IMG/VR virus record: IMGVR_UViG_3300009170_000295
Span: 1 to 22,543 of that record
From: a virus
Reading direction: 5' to 3' (one strand)
DNA length: 22,543 bases
Shown: one piece after another, positions 1 to 7,564 of the stretch
How positions within the stretch are numbered: the stretch's first letter is position 1
Layout of the letters: each line of letters begins with the position of its first letter
Notes under the pieces: model-generated
What the model was told of the DNA's origin: nothing
The model's database searches: none
The model's input: the letters and a program-made list of their open reading frames with translations, nothing else
Translations under genes and position numbers: made by a program

Positions 1-1
1 A

Positions 2-1156
2 GCGGAGACAGAGCTTGAAGTTGCAAAGGCTTCGCGTGAATCAATAAACAAGCTTGATGAGCAGAATGCTGAGTTTAGTAAAAATCTAAGATTATCCATT
101 GAGCAAGAATATCAGAAAGAACTTCAGAAGCTTGCTGAGGACAAAAAGAAGCGTGATGAAGAAATAGCAAAAAGCTTTGAATCGATTAATGAAGATTTGA
201 TTGATGGCCAGATAAACAGGCTTAGAAGGTTAGAAGCTGAAGAGGGTAGTACATCAGACCGCCGCATCCAGCTTATTGAATTAGAATCAAAAAAGCAAAT
301 TGATGCAATACGTTTGACTGTTGATGAAAAGGCAAAAGCAGACAATCAAATTAAACTTATAGAAGCCGAGACTCAGAAGGCAATTCGTGATGAGCGAAAG
401 AAGTCACGTGATGAAGCAATCGACAATGCGCTTCAGATAGCAAATGAGACAATTGAACTATTCGGAAATATTTTGCAGATTCAACAGATTCAATCTCAGC
501 AAAGGATTGAGCAGATTGATGCGGCAAGTCAAAAAGAACTTGAGGCCATTGATAAGTCATCACAAACTGAAGCGGAGAAGCAACGCCAGCGCGATGCTTT
601 GAACTTAAGGACTCAGCAGAGGATTGCAGCCGAAAAGACAAAGCAGGCGCAGAGTGAAAAGACTCTCGCAATATTTACTGCTGTGATTAACACTGCTGCT
701 GAGGTGACAAAGAACATTGCCAATCCTGTGCTTGCTGCCATTACTGCCGCTGCCGGTCTTGCACAGATTGCCATCATATCTGCACAGCCAGTGCCTAAGT
801 TCAAGAAGGGTGGACCGGTAGGCGGTAGAAGCCATGAGGCTGGAGGCACATTGATTGAGGCGGAGAAAGGCGAGTATGTGGTGAACAAGAGCTCAGTGGC
901 ACGCCATCGCCAAGCATTGGATGCAATGAACACATCAAGTGCTGCATTCAAGAAGTTCATCGATGAGAAGTATGTGCGCCCTGCCATCGCTGGCTATGCT
1001 ATGAACAGCAAGCGTGATGGCATTACTGTTAATGCATCGCTGAATAGCAAGAGCATGGAGCGTGAGTTGAAAGGATTGCGGAAGGATATGCGAAACAAGA
1101 ACACAGTGATTAATTTTAACGGCAGCGATTCGCGATACTCATGGCAGCAGAATTAA
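2..1156 (+). CDS. Tail tape-measure protein, C-terminal part (5' end outside window)
   Basis: The frame is open from the window edge, so this is the 3' end of a longer gene and the first in-frame TTG near 197 is not its start. The first two thirds are rich in Glu, Lys, Gln and Ala and read as long coiled-coil helix, including a Gln-rich stretch around nt 475-620. A small hydrophobic Ala/Ile/Val segment follows (about nt 670-790), then a Gly-rich 'KKGGPVGGRSHEAGGT' motif and 'EAEKGEYVVNKSS'. The hydrophobic segment plus Gly-rich turn plus 'GEYVVN' is typical of tape-measure C-termini, where the protein spans the tail tube, sets its length and nucleates the tip complex. The next gene overlaps by 16 nt in another frame, as expected for a tip protein made in coupled fashion. 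The family is fairly certain; the full length cannot be judged. Confidence 0.8.
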   Translation, partial: AETELEVAKASRESINKLDEQNAEFSKNLRLSIEQEYQKELQKLAEDKKKRDEEIAKSFESINEDLIDGQINRLRRLEAEEGSTSDRRIQLIELESKKQIDAIRLTVDEKAKADNQIKLIEAETQKAIRDERKKSRDEAIDNALQIANETIELFGNILQIQQIQSQQRIEQIDAASQKELEAIDKSSQTEAEKQRQRDALNLRTQQRIAAEKTKQAQSEKTLAIFTAVINTAAEVTKNIANPVLAAITAAAGLAQIAIISAQPVPKFKKGGPVGGRSHEAGGTLIEAEKGEYVVNKSSVARHRQALDAMNTSSAAFKKFIDEKYVRPAIAGYAMNSKRDGITVNASLNSKSMERELKGLRKDMRNKNTVINFNGSDSRYSWQQN

Positions 1157-3135
1157 AGTTTTTGATTGACGGCTTGGATAGGGGCCAGCCATTGAATCCG
1201 GAGGACTTTGGCATCACGATAAATGAAGATGATAGCATTGGAGCTCGCATAGTTTCCTACGATGCCGAGCTAATCTTCGGAGGCGATGTGTTCACGTATC
1301 TTTACAGCAAGCTTGAAACAACTGGCTACTGCGAATTGGTGCAATGCTCGGTGCAATATCTTTGCCCATCAGGAACGTGGGAGCGATTGGTGGATGGGTA
1401 CATCATTGCAACCGAATGCGCCTTCCTGCTTGACCGGTGCCAGGTGAAGACCAAGCTTTATGATGAAAGCTTCAGCACCAAGATCAATAACAACAAAGCG
1501 ATTCCGTTCTCAATGGATTTGACATTGTCAAAGAATGGAACGACAATCATTCCGCCCACAAGAAAGACTTTGCGATTGTTCAATCCTGCCAATGGTGCAA
1601 CAATTAATCCTCCTTCAATATGCTTTACTGTTTATGATACATTCACTCATTTGGTGAATTGCATGAGTGATGGCTTGATTGATTTCCATTCTGATTTCTT
1701 TTTTATTCCATTTACATCAGCACAGCCTAACGTATTTGTTTACACTCAGGGCAATGTGATGCGCGGATTAATAGGCCAGGAGATTGTTGCAACCTTTGAG
1801 ACCCTTTACAACGCTTTACGATTTAAACTGAATCTTGGAATTGGATTCGAAAGGCAATCTAATGGCAGGCCATTATTGCGCATAGAGCCAATTGCCTATT
1901 TCCAGCAAAGCACTCCATCGAGCAATTTGTATGATCAGCCAGACATCGAGATGAAGTTCGATGTCTCAAGACTTTATGCAGCTGTGAATTTTGGCAGCAG
2001 TCCAATGCTTGAGGACTTTGAGTGCGATGGAGGCGAGACAGCCTGCTCATTCGTGCAGACTCCATTCAGGGGATTCAGAGATGAGACATTCGGATTCATT
2101 GGAGAATGCAACTCATCGAATGTTTTAAGACTTAAAACTGATGAGATAGTATTCGATACAAATGTGATTGAGGACGTTGTAAGATTCAACAATCAGAACT
2201 ATGACAACAACGGCTTTGTGATTCAATCCGATGTTGTAACCTCATCAATCCTGCAAGCTTCTGAGGGAGATCCGTATTCAATTGGCGGTTTTGTTTATAA
2301 TGATTTATTTAGAAACGAATCTGTTTCGGCAAATTGGATCAGTGGATATCCGAATTCGTTGCAATCATTTTTATCCGGCTTCGATCCTATATTGACTCAG
2401 TTTAATGCAAGGGCAACGGTTGACACTCAATGCTGGGATATTGATGACGGAGTATGGATTTCATACAACGAATCGACAGGAAATTATCTTTCATTCCCGA
2501 ATGAGATAAGTGATGTAGGCAACAACTTCAACGGCACTGAGTATGTGGTGCCATTTACGGGGCTTTACACGTTCGTGCTTGTGGTGCAGTTCGATTCTGT
2601 ATTCACAACTGGAAATAAGTTGAGCAAGGCAATCATTAGACACCAGACTACTAACGATGTTGACATCGCATTCTATGAAGGAGCTGTTGTGACATCGACA
2701 ACTGCAAGCTTTGTGCAGACTTTGGTGACAGCGCAATTCGTTTGCAATGCTGGCGATAAGATTAAAGCTGATGCTGCCGGTCAATTAACAGCAGCAGGCC
2801 CACCGGCACAACAGTGCATACTATCTCAATGGACCGATATTCCAAGCGGCACAACCTTTAGAACTACATTCAGCGGAAACGGAATCCCATTGCTACCTTC
2901 AGAACTTCAGCCAGTCGACATCAACGATGTGCAGACCTATCTATACAAGTTCAAACGTCCTCTGACGATGGCAGAGATAAACGCCATTACAAGCGAACCA
3001 TCGAAGCCAATTCTATTGGGTCGGAAAGATGATGTTCTTGCGGTTTCTCCGACCTACATCAAAGCAATCAACATTGAATCAGTCATGCGCAAAGGCGCGC
3101 AATTCGAACTAAGATCCAACAAGCTACTGCCATGA
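1141..3135 (+). CDS. Large distal-tail / tail-hub-like structural protein with C1q-like module
   Basis: 664 residues, directly after the tape-measure gene and overlapping it by 16 nt, the position of distal-tail and hub proteins in siphophages. The N-terminal part ('FGGDVFTYLYSKLE', 'LVDGYII') looks like a mostly beta fold. Residues about 465-550 contain 'VPFTGLYTFVLVVQFD', then 'LVTAQFVCNAGDKIKADAAG'. The pattern 'VP.TG.Y.F ... AGD.I' is that of C1q/TNF-like jelly rolls, which occur in phage tip and receptor-binding proteins. Many Cys residues are scattered through the chain. No enzymatic motif was recognised. Role in tail tip and baseplate assembly is inferred from position and domain type; the exact protein (Dit versus hub) cannot be decided from the sequence alone. 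Confidence 0.6.
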   Translation: MAAELKFLIDGLDRGQPLNPEDFGITINEDDSIGARIVSYDAELIFGGDVFTYLYSKLETTGYCELVQCSVQYLCPSGTWERLVDGYIIATECAFLLDRCQVKTKLYDESFSTKINNNKAIPFSMDLTLSKNGTTIIPPTRKTLRLFNPANGATINPPSICFTVYDTFTHLVNCMSDGLIDFHSDFFFIPFTSAQPNVFVYTQGNVMRGLIGQEIVATFETLYNALRFKLNLGIGFERQSNGRPLLRIEPIAYFQQSTPSSNLYDQPDIEMKFDVSRLYAAVNFGSSPMLEDFECDGGETACSFVQTPFRGFRDETFGFIGECNSSNVLRLKTDEIVFDTNVIEDVVRFNNQNYDNNGFVIQSDVVTSSILQASEGDPYSIGGFVYNDLFRNESVSANWISGYPNSLQSFLSGFDPILTQFNARATVDTQCWDIDDGVWISYNESTGNYLSFPNEISDVGNNFNGTEYVVPFTGLYTFVLVVQFDSVFTTGNKLSKAIIRHQTTNDVDIAFYEGAVVTSTTASFVQTLVTAQFVCNAGDKIKADAAGQLTAAGPPAQQCILSQWTDIPSGTTFRTTFSGNGIPLLPSELQPVDINDVQTYLYKFKRPLTMAEINAITSEPSKPILLGRKDDVLAVSPTYIKAINIESVMRKGAQFELRSNKLLP

Positions 3136-4760
3136 GTTATACCTCGATACCTAACCAACCGATAATCTTCAATTCTATTTTGCCTGAAGGCTGCGAGGGC
3201 TGTGGCTCGGAGTATTCGCAGTTGGTAGATTTCAACGACCAATTATTCTACCAACTTGAAGTAGGCGTTTGCGGCGTATCCAAAAGAGGAGACCAAATAT
3301 TATTCGGTGATTGGACACAATCGGGAAGCACGATAACGGGAACGGGCAATCTTGGTGGATATGTTGAAGGCCGAATACTTTATGACATCGTTCGCAATTG
3401 GAGAATAACGGTAACAATAGACACATATAACAGCGGAACATTATCTGTTGGAACGCTGGTAGGCACAACTGTGAATTTATCCGCACCGGGTACGCACACG
3501 TTTATAATCGACAATTATGACCAGACCAATAACGAAATTGCGTTCTTTTTCGCAGGATTGTCTGGAGATGAATTCGATGGCACATTCACGGTTGACCAAA
3601 TTGAAACGTTAGCAAGCGGCTGGCTATTTACAGGATTGGTAGATGCGCAAACCCTTGCGATAGTTCAAAGGTTTGACCACGTTCTAACTTTAAGGGATAA
3701 CTATCTAACGGCTGCAATCAACATGGCCGATTACGATATCGAGCCGGGCTGCTATCGGTTAGCGATTGCGGACTATTGCGAAAATACTTGCGGTCAGTAT
3801 TTCATTTACAACCCGTTCTTCAATGGCCCGTCCTTAGCAAGCGGCTGGACTTCGAATCCAATTGTTGGGTCAACAAATTGGACGGTAGGTAATGGCGAGG
3901 CAGCGATTGAATTATCAGGCACGAACTCAACTGAGCTGGTAAGTGTTACGGAGTTGTGCGAGGATAAGGATTACTACATCACAATCGTTGTAGATACCAT
4001 TGACAACTGCACACTTGAGCTGCAAGTTGACGGCATCATATACGGCCCTACAATAACAACGGCAGGCACGTATAGCTTTCTTATAACGCCAACAACAAAC
4101 GGCGCGGTTAGCTTACTTGGAACATCCATAAGCGGTTCTCGAAATGAGATAATCGTTACCAAGATAACCGTGCAAGCCGATAAGAACTGGGCAACCTATG
4201 ACCAGTACAGCGACCTAATCAGCGTAGGGGATTTCTCGGACGATTGCAAGTTCTTCAAGCTTGAAGGCTGTAATGCGGAGAATCAATTCGGCCTCGCGTT
4301 TAATGGCACATCGTTCTTGCCTGGCATCCGTTTGGAGGGCCGCAGATTCAGAGCTCAGTACAACTCGGATGTGGACTTGTTCAGATATGCAAGCGGCAAG
4401 GCTGTGACATCCTATGCGGATATTCGCAAGCGTGTGTCCTTCTTCTTTGGCCAATTGCCTGAATACGTATTCGACTTCCTTTCGATTATCACGTACTTCG
4501 ACAACTTGTATGTGAACGGCGATTTGTATTCGCCAGCTGAGGCTGACTTCCCAGACATCGAGTACAACGATGCCAATGAACTTGGCTCCATCACCATCGA
4601 CTTGTATAAGAAGAACGACAGGGTGCGTAAGACTGTCTGTACGGCAGCCGATGCGAACTGCCTACCTTCGATATTGGATTTGGATACTGAGCCGTTTATA
4701 TTGGCTCAGGATGGCGATCGCTTGCTAACACAAGACAACATCAATTTGTATCAAGAATAA
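3132..4760 (+). CDS. Tail structural protein with two beta-sandwich (CBM-like) modules
   Basis: 542 residues, starting with an ATGA overlap on the preceding gene. The N-terminus is Cys-rich ('GCEGCGSEYSQL'). Two similar stretches, roughly residues 57-155 and 235-350, share 'W....TITG/WTV.NG', a 'DYYITIVVDT' or 'NWRITVTIDT' strand, a 'TAGTYSFLI' or 'APGTHTFII' strand and a closing 'DQIETL' or 'VTKITV'. This is the layout of carbohydrate-binding-module-like jelly rolls. The C-terminus, 'FILAQDGDRLLTQDN', is a short acidic/Gln motif that reappears in the -1 frame behind the capsid gene. The protein is probably a tail-tip or appendage component exposed to host glycans; this is inferred from the fold pattern and neighbours. 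The -33 box of the next gene's promoter lies inside its last codons. Confidence 0.55.
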   Translation: MSYTSIPNQPIIFNSILPEGCEGCGSEYSQLVDFNDQLFYQLEVGVCGVSKRGDQILFGDWTQSGSTITGTGNLGGYVEGRILYDIVRNWRITVTIDTYNSGTLSVGTLVGTTVNLSAPGTHTFIIDNYDQTNNEIAFFFAGLSGDEFDGTFTVDQIETLASGWLFTGLVDAQTLAIVQRFDHVLTLRDNYLTAAINMADYDIEPGCYRLAIADYCENTCGQYFIYNPFFNGPSLASGWTSNPIVGSTNWTVGNGEAAIELSGTNSTELVSVTELCEDKDYYITIVVDTIDNCTLELQVDGIIYGPTITTAGTYSFLITPTTNGAVSLLGTSISGSRNEIIVTKITVQADKNWATYDQYSDLISVGDFSDDCKFFKLEGCNAENQFGLAFNGTSFLPGIRLEGRRFRAQYNSDVDLFRYASGKAVTSYADIRKRVSFFFGQLPEYVFDFLSIITYFDNLYVNGDLYSPAEADFPDIEYNDANELGSITIDLYKKNDRVRKTVCTAADANCLPSILDLDTEPFILAQDGDRLLTQDNINLYQE

Positions 4761-4774
4761 ATTCGTATATTTGC
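4745..4774 (+). promoter_or_regulatory. Bacteroidota-type promoter of the tube-like gene
   Basis: TTTG at 4745-4748 and TATATTTGC at 4766-4774 are separated by 17 nt, matching the Bacteroidota sigma-A pattern (TTG/TTTG, then TAnnTTTG). Transcription would start near 4779, giving a leader of about 75 nt before the ATG at 4855. It is the clearest match in the left half and explains how this gene could be made in excess over the tail-tip genes upstream. Confidence 0.7.
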
Positions 4775-4802
4775 ACAGATCATCATAGAGACGTAGGACT
4801 TA

Positions 4803-4830
4803 GTGAGCCATCCTATTCAACTGGCATCAC
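4803..4830 (+). promoter_or_regulatory. Hairpin in the 5' leader of the tube-like gene
   Basis: GTGAGCCA at 4803-4810 pairs with TGGC at 4822-4825 and TCAC at 4827-4830. This forms eight base pairs with a single bulged A at 4826 and an 11-nt loop. There is no T-run after it, so it is not a terminator. A 5' stem like this could stabilise the messenger or tune ribosome access; that role is inference. Confidence 0.4.
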
Positions 4831-4854
4831 ACCAACAAATTAAATCTCTATACT

Positions 4855-5394
4855 ATGGCTTGTGTAAGCTACTGCGACTCTTCGCTACTTGATCACAACT
4901 TAGTAAACTGCAACGAATACAAGCTCGGTGGTGTTTCTGCGATTATCGTGGGAGCCTGTGGAACAGAACTTGTGAATCCTGAAGATGAGGCAGCACTTGA
5001 AGCATTGCTTTTGAATGGCACTGCAAAGCTCATCGAGGATATCCGCTTCGCTCTTCCTGCTGGTTCTCCGGTAACTGTTGACAGCCCAATCGGCTGCGGT
5101 ACTCCTATTCGTATTAATGAAGACCGTACTGCAACCCTGTTTGATGCAAACGTAACTGATGAAAACAATACTTTCTGGAATGATGTAAACAACCGCCGCA
5201 TCGCATGGATACTTGCGTACATGTGCGACAGCGGAAAGGTGATATACATCGATCCACCACAAGGATTGACTACCTCAGCGAACTTCATCTTGCCTGAGCA
5301 GAACAATGAATTGCAGCGTTACGAAGTAACATTCTCATGGCGCGATAAGAACATCCCAACACAATACGAGGCCCCTGCTGGCATCTTTGGATAA
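4855..5394 (+). CDS. Probable major tail (tube-like) structural protein
   Basis: 179 residues with a Cys-containing N-terminus ('MACVSYCDSSLL'), a mixed beta core and the C-terminal motif 'YEVTFSWRDKNIPTQYEAP'. It has its own strong-looking promoter and a leader hairpin. Its codons are skewed to the kind also seen in the capsid gene (many GCT and CGC, few rare codons), which suggests very high expression. A small, abundant structural protein beside the tape-measure gene is most simply the tail tube protein, although the usual position is before the tape measure rather than after it. No catalytic motif is visible. The identity as tube rather than another abundant virion protein is an inference. 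Confidence 0.5.
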   Translation: MACVSYCDSSLLDHNLVNCNEYKLGGVSAIIVGACGTELVNPEDEAALEALLLNGTAKLIEDIRFALPAGSPVTVDSPIGCGTPIRINEDRTATLFDANVTDENNTFWNDVNNRRIAWILAYMCDSGKVIYIDPPQGLTTSANFILPEQNNELQRYEVTFSWRDKNIPTQYEAPAGIFG

Positions 5395-6314
5395 TGGATA
5401 TTCAACCAACAAATCAGAGTGACAAGCACGCCTCAACAGGGGTGGTGCTTGTTGCTTTTGGTAAGCCTCAGTATTATCAAGCGGCTTATCTGTTGGCCTA
5501 TTCTATTAAGCGATTCAATAAGGATTTGCAGATTGCATTGATAAGCGATGCAAAAGATCGTGCTTTGTATTACTGCTATGATTTACTGCATGTGATTGAT
5601 ATACATGTTGAACTTCCAGAGCAGCACATCTACACGAATAAAAAATTAGATCCAGGCAAGGCGAAAGTTTTGCTTTACGATTACTTGCCATACCAGAACA
5701 ACCTATACCTTGATGTAGATGCTGTATGCCTGAAAGACTTGCAGCCTTTGATTGATATCTGCATGGCATCAGATGCGCCATACATTACTCATGTCATGGG
5801 TGAGCATAACATCGACAAAGGCAGAGACTTCAGGGACATGCAATGGGCGTGGGCTGATCATGTATGGGAGCACTTTGGACTTAATACGTCCGACACGATT
5901 TACGCAATTAACAGCTCGATTCAGTTCATCAAGAAATGTGAAACGAGCGAAAAGATATACGCCATTGCCTCGAATGAATACCTCAACAACCCGATGCCTC
6001 TTGGAAAGCTTCGCATGAAGTGGGGAGGTGGCCAGCCTGATGAGCTTTATATGAATGTGGCATTCGGCAAGGCTAAGTACAAGCCGGAAGATATTGATGC
6101 CATATGCTTTCAGATGCAGAGGCAATACAGCTATTCAGAAATTGAAAGCAAGTTTTATTTAATGAGCTACTTTGGCGGCAAAGGATTCACTCCCAGCTTT
6201 TACATTGACTGGCTAGACCGAAAACTCAAAGCATGGATGCAAGAGGACGGCATCACTCATAAATATTTTATTCACAGAATAACAGATCACAAGCATGCAG
6301 ACCCAAAGCGATAA
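5394..6314 (+). CDS. GT-A type glycosyltransferase (GT8-like)
   Basis: 306 residues, the ATG overlapping the previous stop (TAATG). After about 17 polar residues the sequence 'GVVLVAFGKPQYYQAAYLLAYSIKRF' begins a Rossmann-like nucleotide-sugar-binding fold. 'NNLYLDVDAVCLKDL' carries the DxD metal-binding motif (D107, D109) followed by the 'L.DL.PL' typical of GT8-like enzymes. A later 'GGGQPDELYMNVAF' fits the acceptor-side helix of this group. It should transfer a sugar from a nucleotide donor; the acceptor is unknown. It opens a run of three modification genes and overlaps the methyltransferase gene by 20 nt, so they are probably co-expressed. The acceptor may be a virion protein or a host surface glycan. 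Confidence 0.7.
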   Translation: MDIQPTNQSDKHASTGVVLVAFGKPQYYQAAYLLAYSIKRFNKDLQIALISDAKDRALYYCYDLLHVIDIHVELPEQHIYTNKKLDPGKAKVLLYDYLPYQNNLYLDVDAVCLKDLQPLIDICMASDAPYITHVMGEHNIDKGRDFRDMQWAWADHVWEHFGLNTSDTIYAINSSIQFIKKCETSEKIYAIASNEYLNNPMPLGKLRMKWGGGQPDELYMNVAFGKAKYKPEDIDAICFQMQRQYSYSEIESKFYLMSYFGGKGFTPSFYIDWLDRKLKAWMQEDGITHKYFIHRITDHKHADPKR

Positions 6315-6822
6315 AGAAGTTGTTCGCCATGAATGGAATTCTGAAGATGAATGCGGAGCGTTTATGGCATCGCTAATCAAGATGAGCAAGTACAAGACCG
6401 TACTTGAGATTGGAGTCTTTGAAGGCGAGACAGCACAGCATCTTATCAATGGCATTCCACAAGGTGGGCAGTATATTGGAATTGATATCAATGACTATCG
6501 CACTGACAAGACTAAGCAAGCAATGCAAGAACGTGGCAAGTCAATTGAATTTATCCTTGGCAATTCACTCGATGAATTAAAGCATTTACCGCATGAACAT
6601 TTTGACCTTATCTTTATTGATGGAGACCACAGCTTTGAGCATGTATTGGAAGAATTCAAGATTGCTGAGACTTTGATAAGCCAAGGCGGTGTGATAGTGT
6701 TGCATGACACAATCCATTTGGAAGGGCCTCGAAAAGTAGTAGAGCACGCATGGTATTATAAGTATAACACAGTCACGGTTAACACTCCAGAAGGGCGTGG
6801 CATAACGATATTGAAAAGGTGA
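6295..6822 (+). CDS. Class I SAM-dependent methyltransferase
   Basis: 175 residues. 'VLEIGVFEGETAQHL' (E38-I-G40) is motif I, the SAM-binding loop. 'YIGIDIND' supplies the acidic residue at the end of strand 2. 'FDLIFIDGDHSFEHV' (D104 to H112) matches the metal/SAM-site motif of the Methyltransf_24 group, and 'GGVIVLHDT' follows. This group includes enzymes that methylate sugars and small molecules rather than DNA, and no DNA-specificity domain is present. Sitting between two glycosyltransferase genes with overlaps on both sides (20 nt upstream, GTGA downstream), it most likely methylates a transferred sugar, which is an inference from context. Confidence 0.7.
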   Translation: MQTQSDKEVVRHEWNSEDECGAFMASLIKMSKYKTVLEIGVFEGETAQHLINGIPQGGQYIGIDINDYRTDKTKQAMQERGKSIEFILGNSLDELKHLPHEHFDLIFIDGDHSFEHVLEEFKIAETLISQGGVIVLHDTIHLEGPRKVVEHAWYYKYNTVTVNTPEGRGITILKR

Positions 6823-7490
6823 ATATCAAAGTAAACATAGCAGTTCAGCGCAACCGAATAAGCGTAGCACAGCGGTTAATTGATTCGTTAAATAAACAAT
6901 CGATTAAGCCCGACTTAATTACGATTATATTGCAGGGCTTTCGCCACGAATTTAAAAGCTCGATTGAATTAAAATGTGTTTACAACGATAGTAACAAAGG
7001 TTCAGCGGAGCGATTAAAGCACGTAGGCGACGGGGTTAACTTAATTATTGACGATGACTTTATAGCATCGAACCAATACATTGAAACCGCGCTAAAGGGC
7101 TTAGAACGCAACCCTAACGCGTTTTGTTCTTTTTGGGGTTATCGGTTTTTAAATGACAAAGATTATTTTAAATCTTGGGCTAATCTCGAATCGTGGAAAA
7201 CGTTTGAAACAGATGTTAAATGTTTAATGCTTGGCGTGGGTTTGTCGGTTTGGGATGAATCAATTTTAAATTTAAAAGAGGTTCAATTCGAGCGTATTAA
7301 TTACGTTGATGTTCAATTAGCAGTGCATTGTTTAGCTAACCAAATCGAACAATTTAAAATCGCACACCCTGCTAATATTGCGCAGAGTATCGCAGATGTA
7401 AGGATTCAGGCTAACGCCCTTTGGCGCGGGCAAATGGATAATAAAGTATTTTTGCAAAGTCAACACGACAAACTAATCAAGCTATTATGA
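6819..7490 (+). CDS. GT2-like glycosyltransferase, AT-rich gene
   Basis: 223 residues with a GTG start that overlaps the previous TGA (GTGA). The N-terminus 'VNIAVQRNRISVAQRLIDSL', then 'NDSNKGSAERLKH' and 'LIIDDDFIAS' (D78-D80) follow the GT2 order: nucleotide-binding strand, the 'N.G...AR'-like helix, then the metal-binding aspartates. The protein is shorter than common GT2 enzymes and lacks a membrane segment. Its codon use differs from the neighbours: TTA dominates for Leu, AAT and GAT are frequent, and the whole gene is visibly more AT-rich, which suggests separate acquisition. It probably acts with the preceding glycosyltransferase and methyltransferase. Donor and acceptor are not readable from the sequence. 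Confidence 0.6.
   Translation: MNIKVNIAVQRNRISVAQRLIDSLNKQSIKPDLITIILQGFRHEFKSSIELKCVYNDSNKGSAERLKHVGDGVNLIIDDDFIASNQYIETALKGLERNPNAFCSFWGYRFLNDKDYFKSWANLESWKTFETDVKCLMLGVGLSVWDESILNLKEVQFERINYVDVQLAVHCLANQIEQFKIAHPANIAQSIADVRIQANALWRGQMDNKVFLQSQHDKLIKLL
7420..7454 (+). promoter_or_regulatory. Possible promoter for the portal operon
   Basis: TTTG at 7420-7423 and TATTTTTG at 7447-7454 match the Bacteroidota boxes, but the 23-nt spacer is long and the site lies inside the end of the glycosyltransferase gene. Transcription would start near 7460 and give a leader of about 100 nt before the portal ATG, containing the micro-ORF at 7487. A chance match is possible, because TAnnTTTG is expected a few times per strand in a window of this size. 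Confidence 0.3.
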
Positions 7491-7564
7491 AACCAACTTT
7501 CTGCCGATCTAAGAGCTGCGGCTCGCACATCATAAACCAACCAACAACTAAAGCAGTTGCATAA
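7487..7564 (+). CDS. Possible 25-residue micro-ORF linking modification genes to portal
   Basis: The ATG overlaps the stop of the upstream glycosyltransferase as ATGA (7487-7490), and its TAA (7562-7564) overlaps the portal start as TAATG. The peptide is basic and contains 'CRSKSCGSH'. Exact stop-start coupling on both sides is the main evidence, since an ORF this short could be open by chance. It may act mainly to carry ribosomes from the upstream gene to the portal start. A short GC-rich hairpin, GAGC-TGCG-GCTC at 7513-7524, lies inside it. No family is recognised. Confidence 0.4.
   Translation: MKPTFCRSKSCGSHIINQPTTKAVA

Noticed and set aside
1357-1364. TATCTTTG with a TTG 18 nt upstream inside the hub-like gene
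   Set aside because: It fits the promoter consensus, but no gene starts downstream and the codons are part of a well-formed ORF. Several such matches are expected by chance in a window this long.
4801-4810. Shared TAGTGAG plus GCCA element in the tube-like and capsid gene leaders
   Set aside because: The strings are alike (4801 and 13300) but lie at different distances from their -7 boxes, 27 and 16 nt. A short chance match is the simpler reading; only the hairpins are kept.
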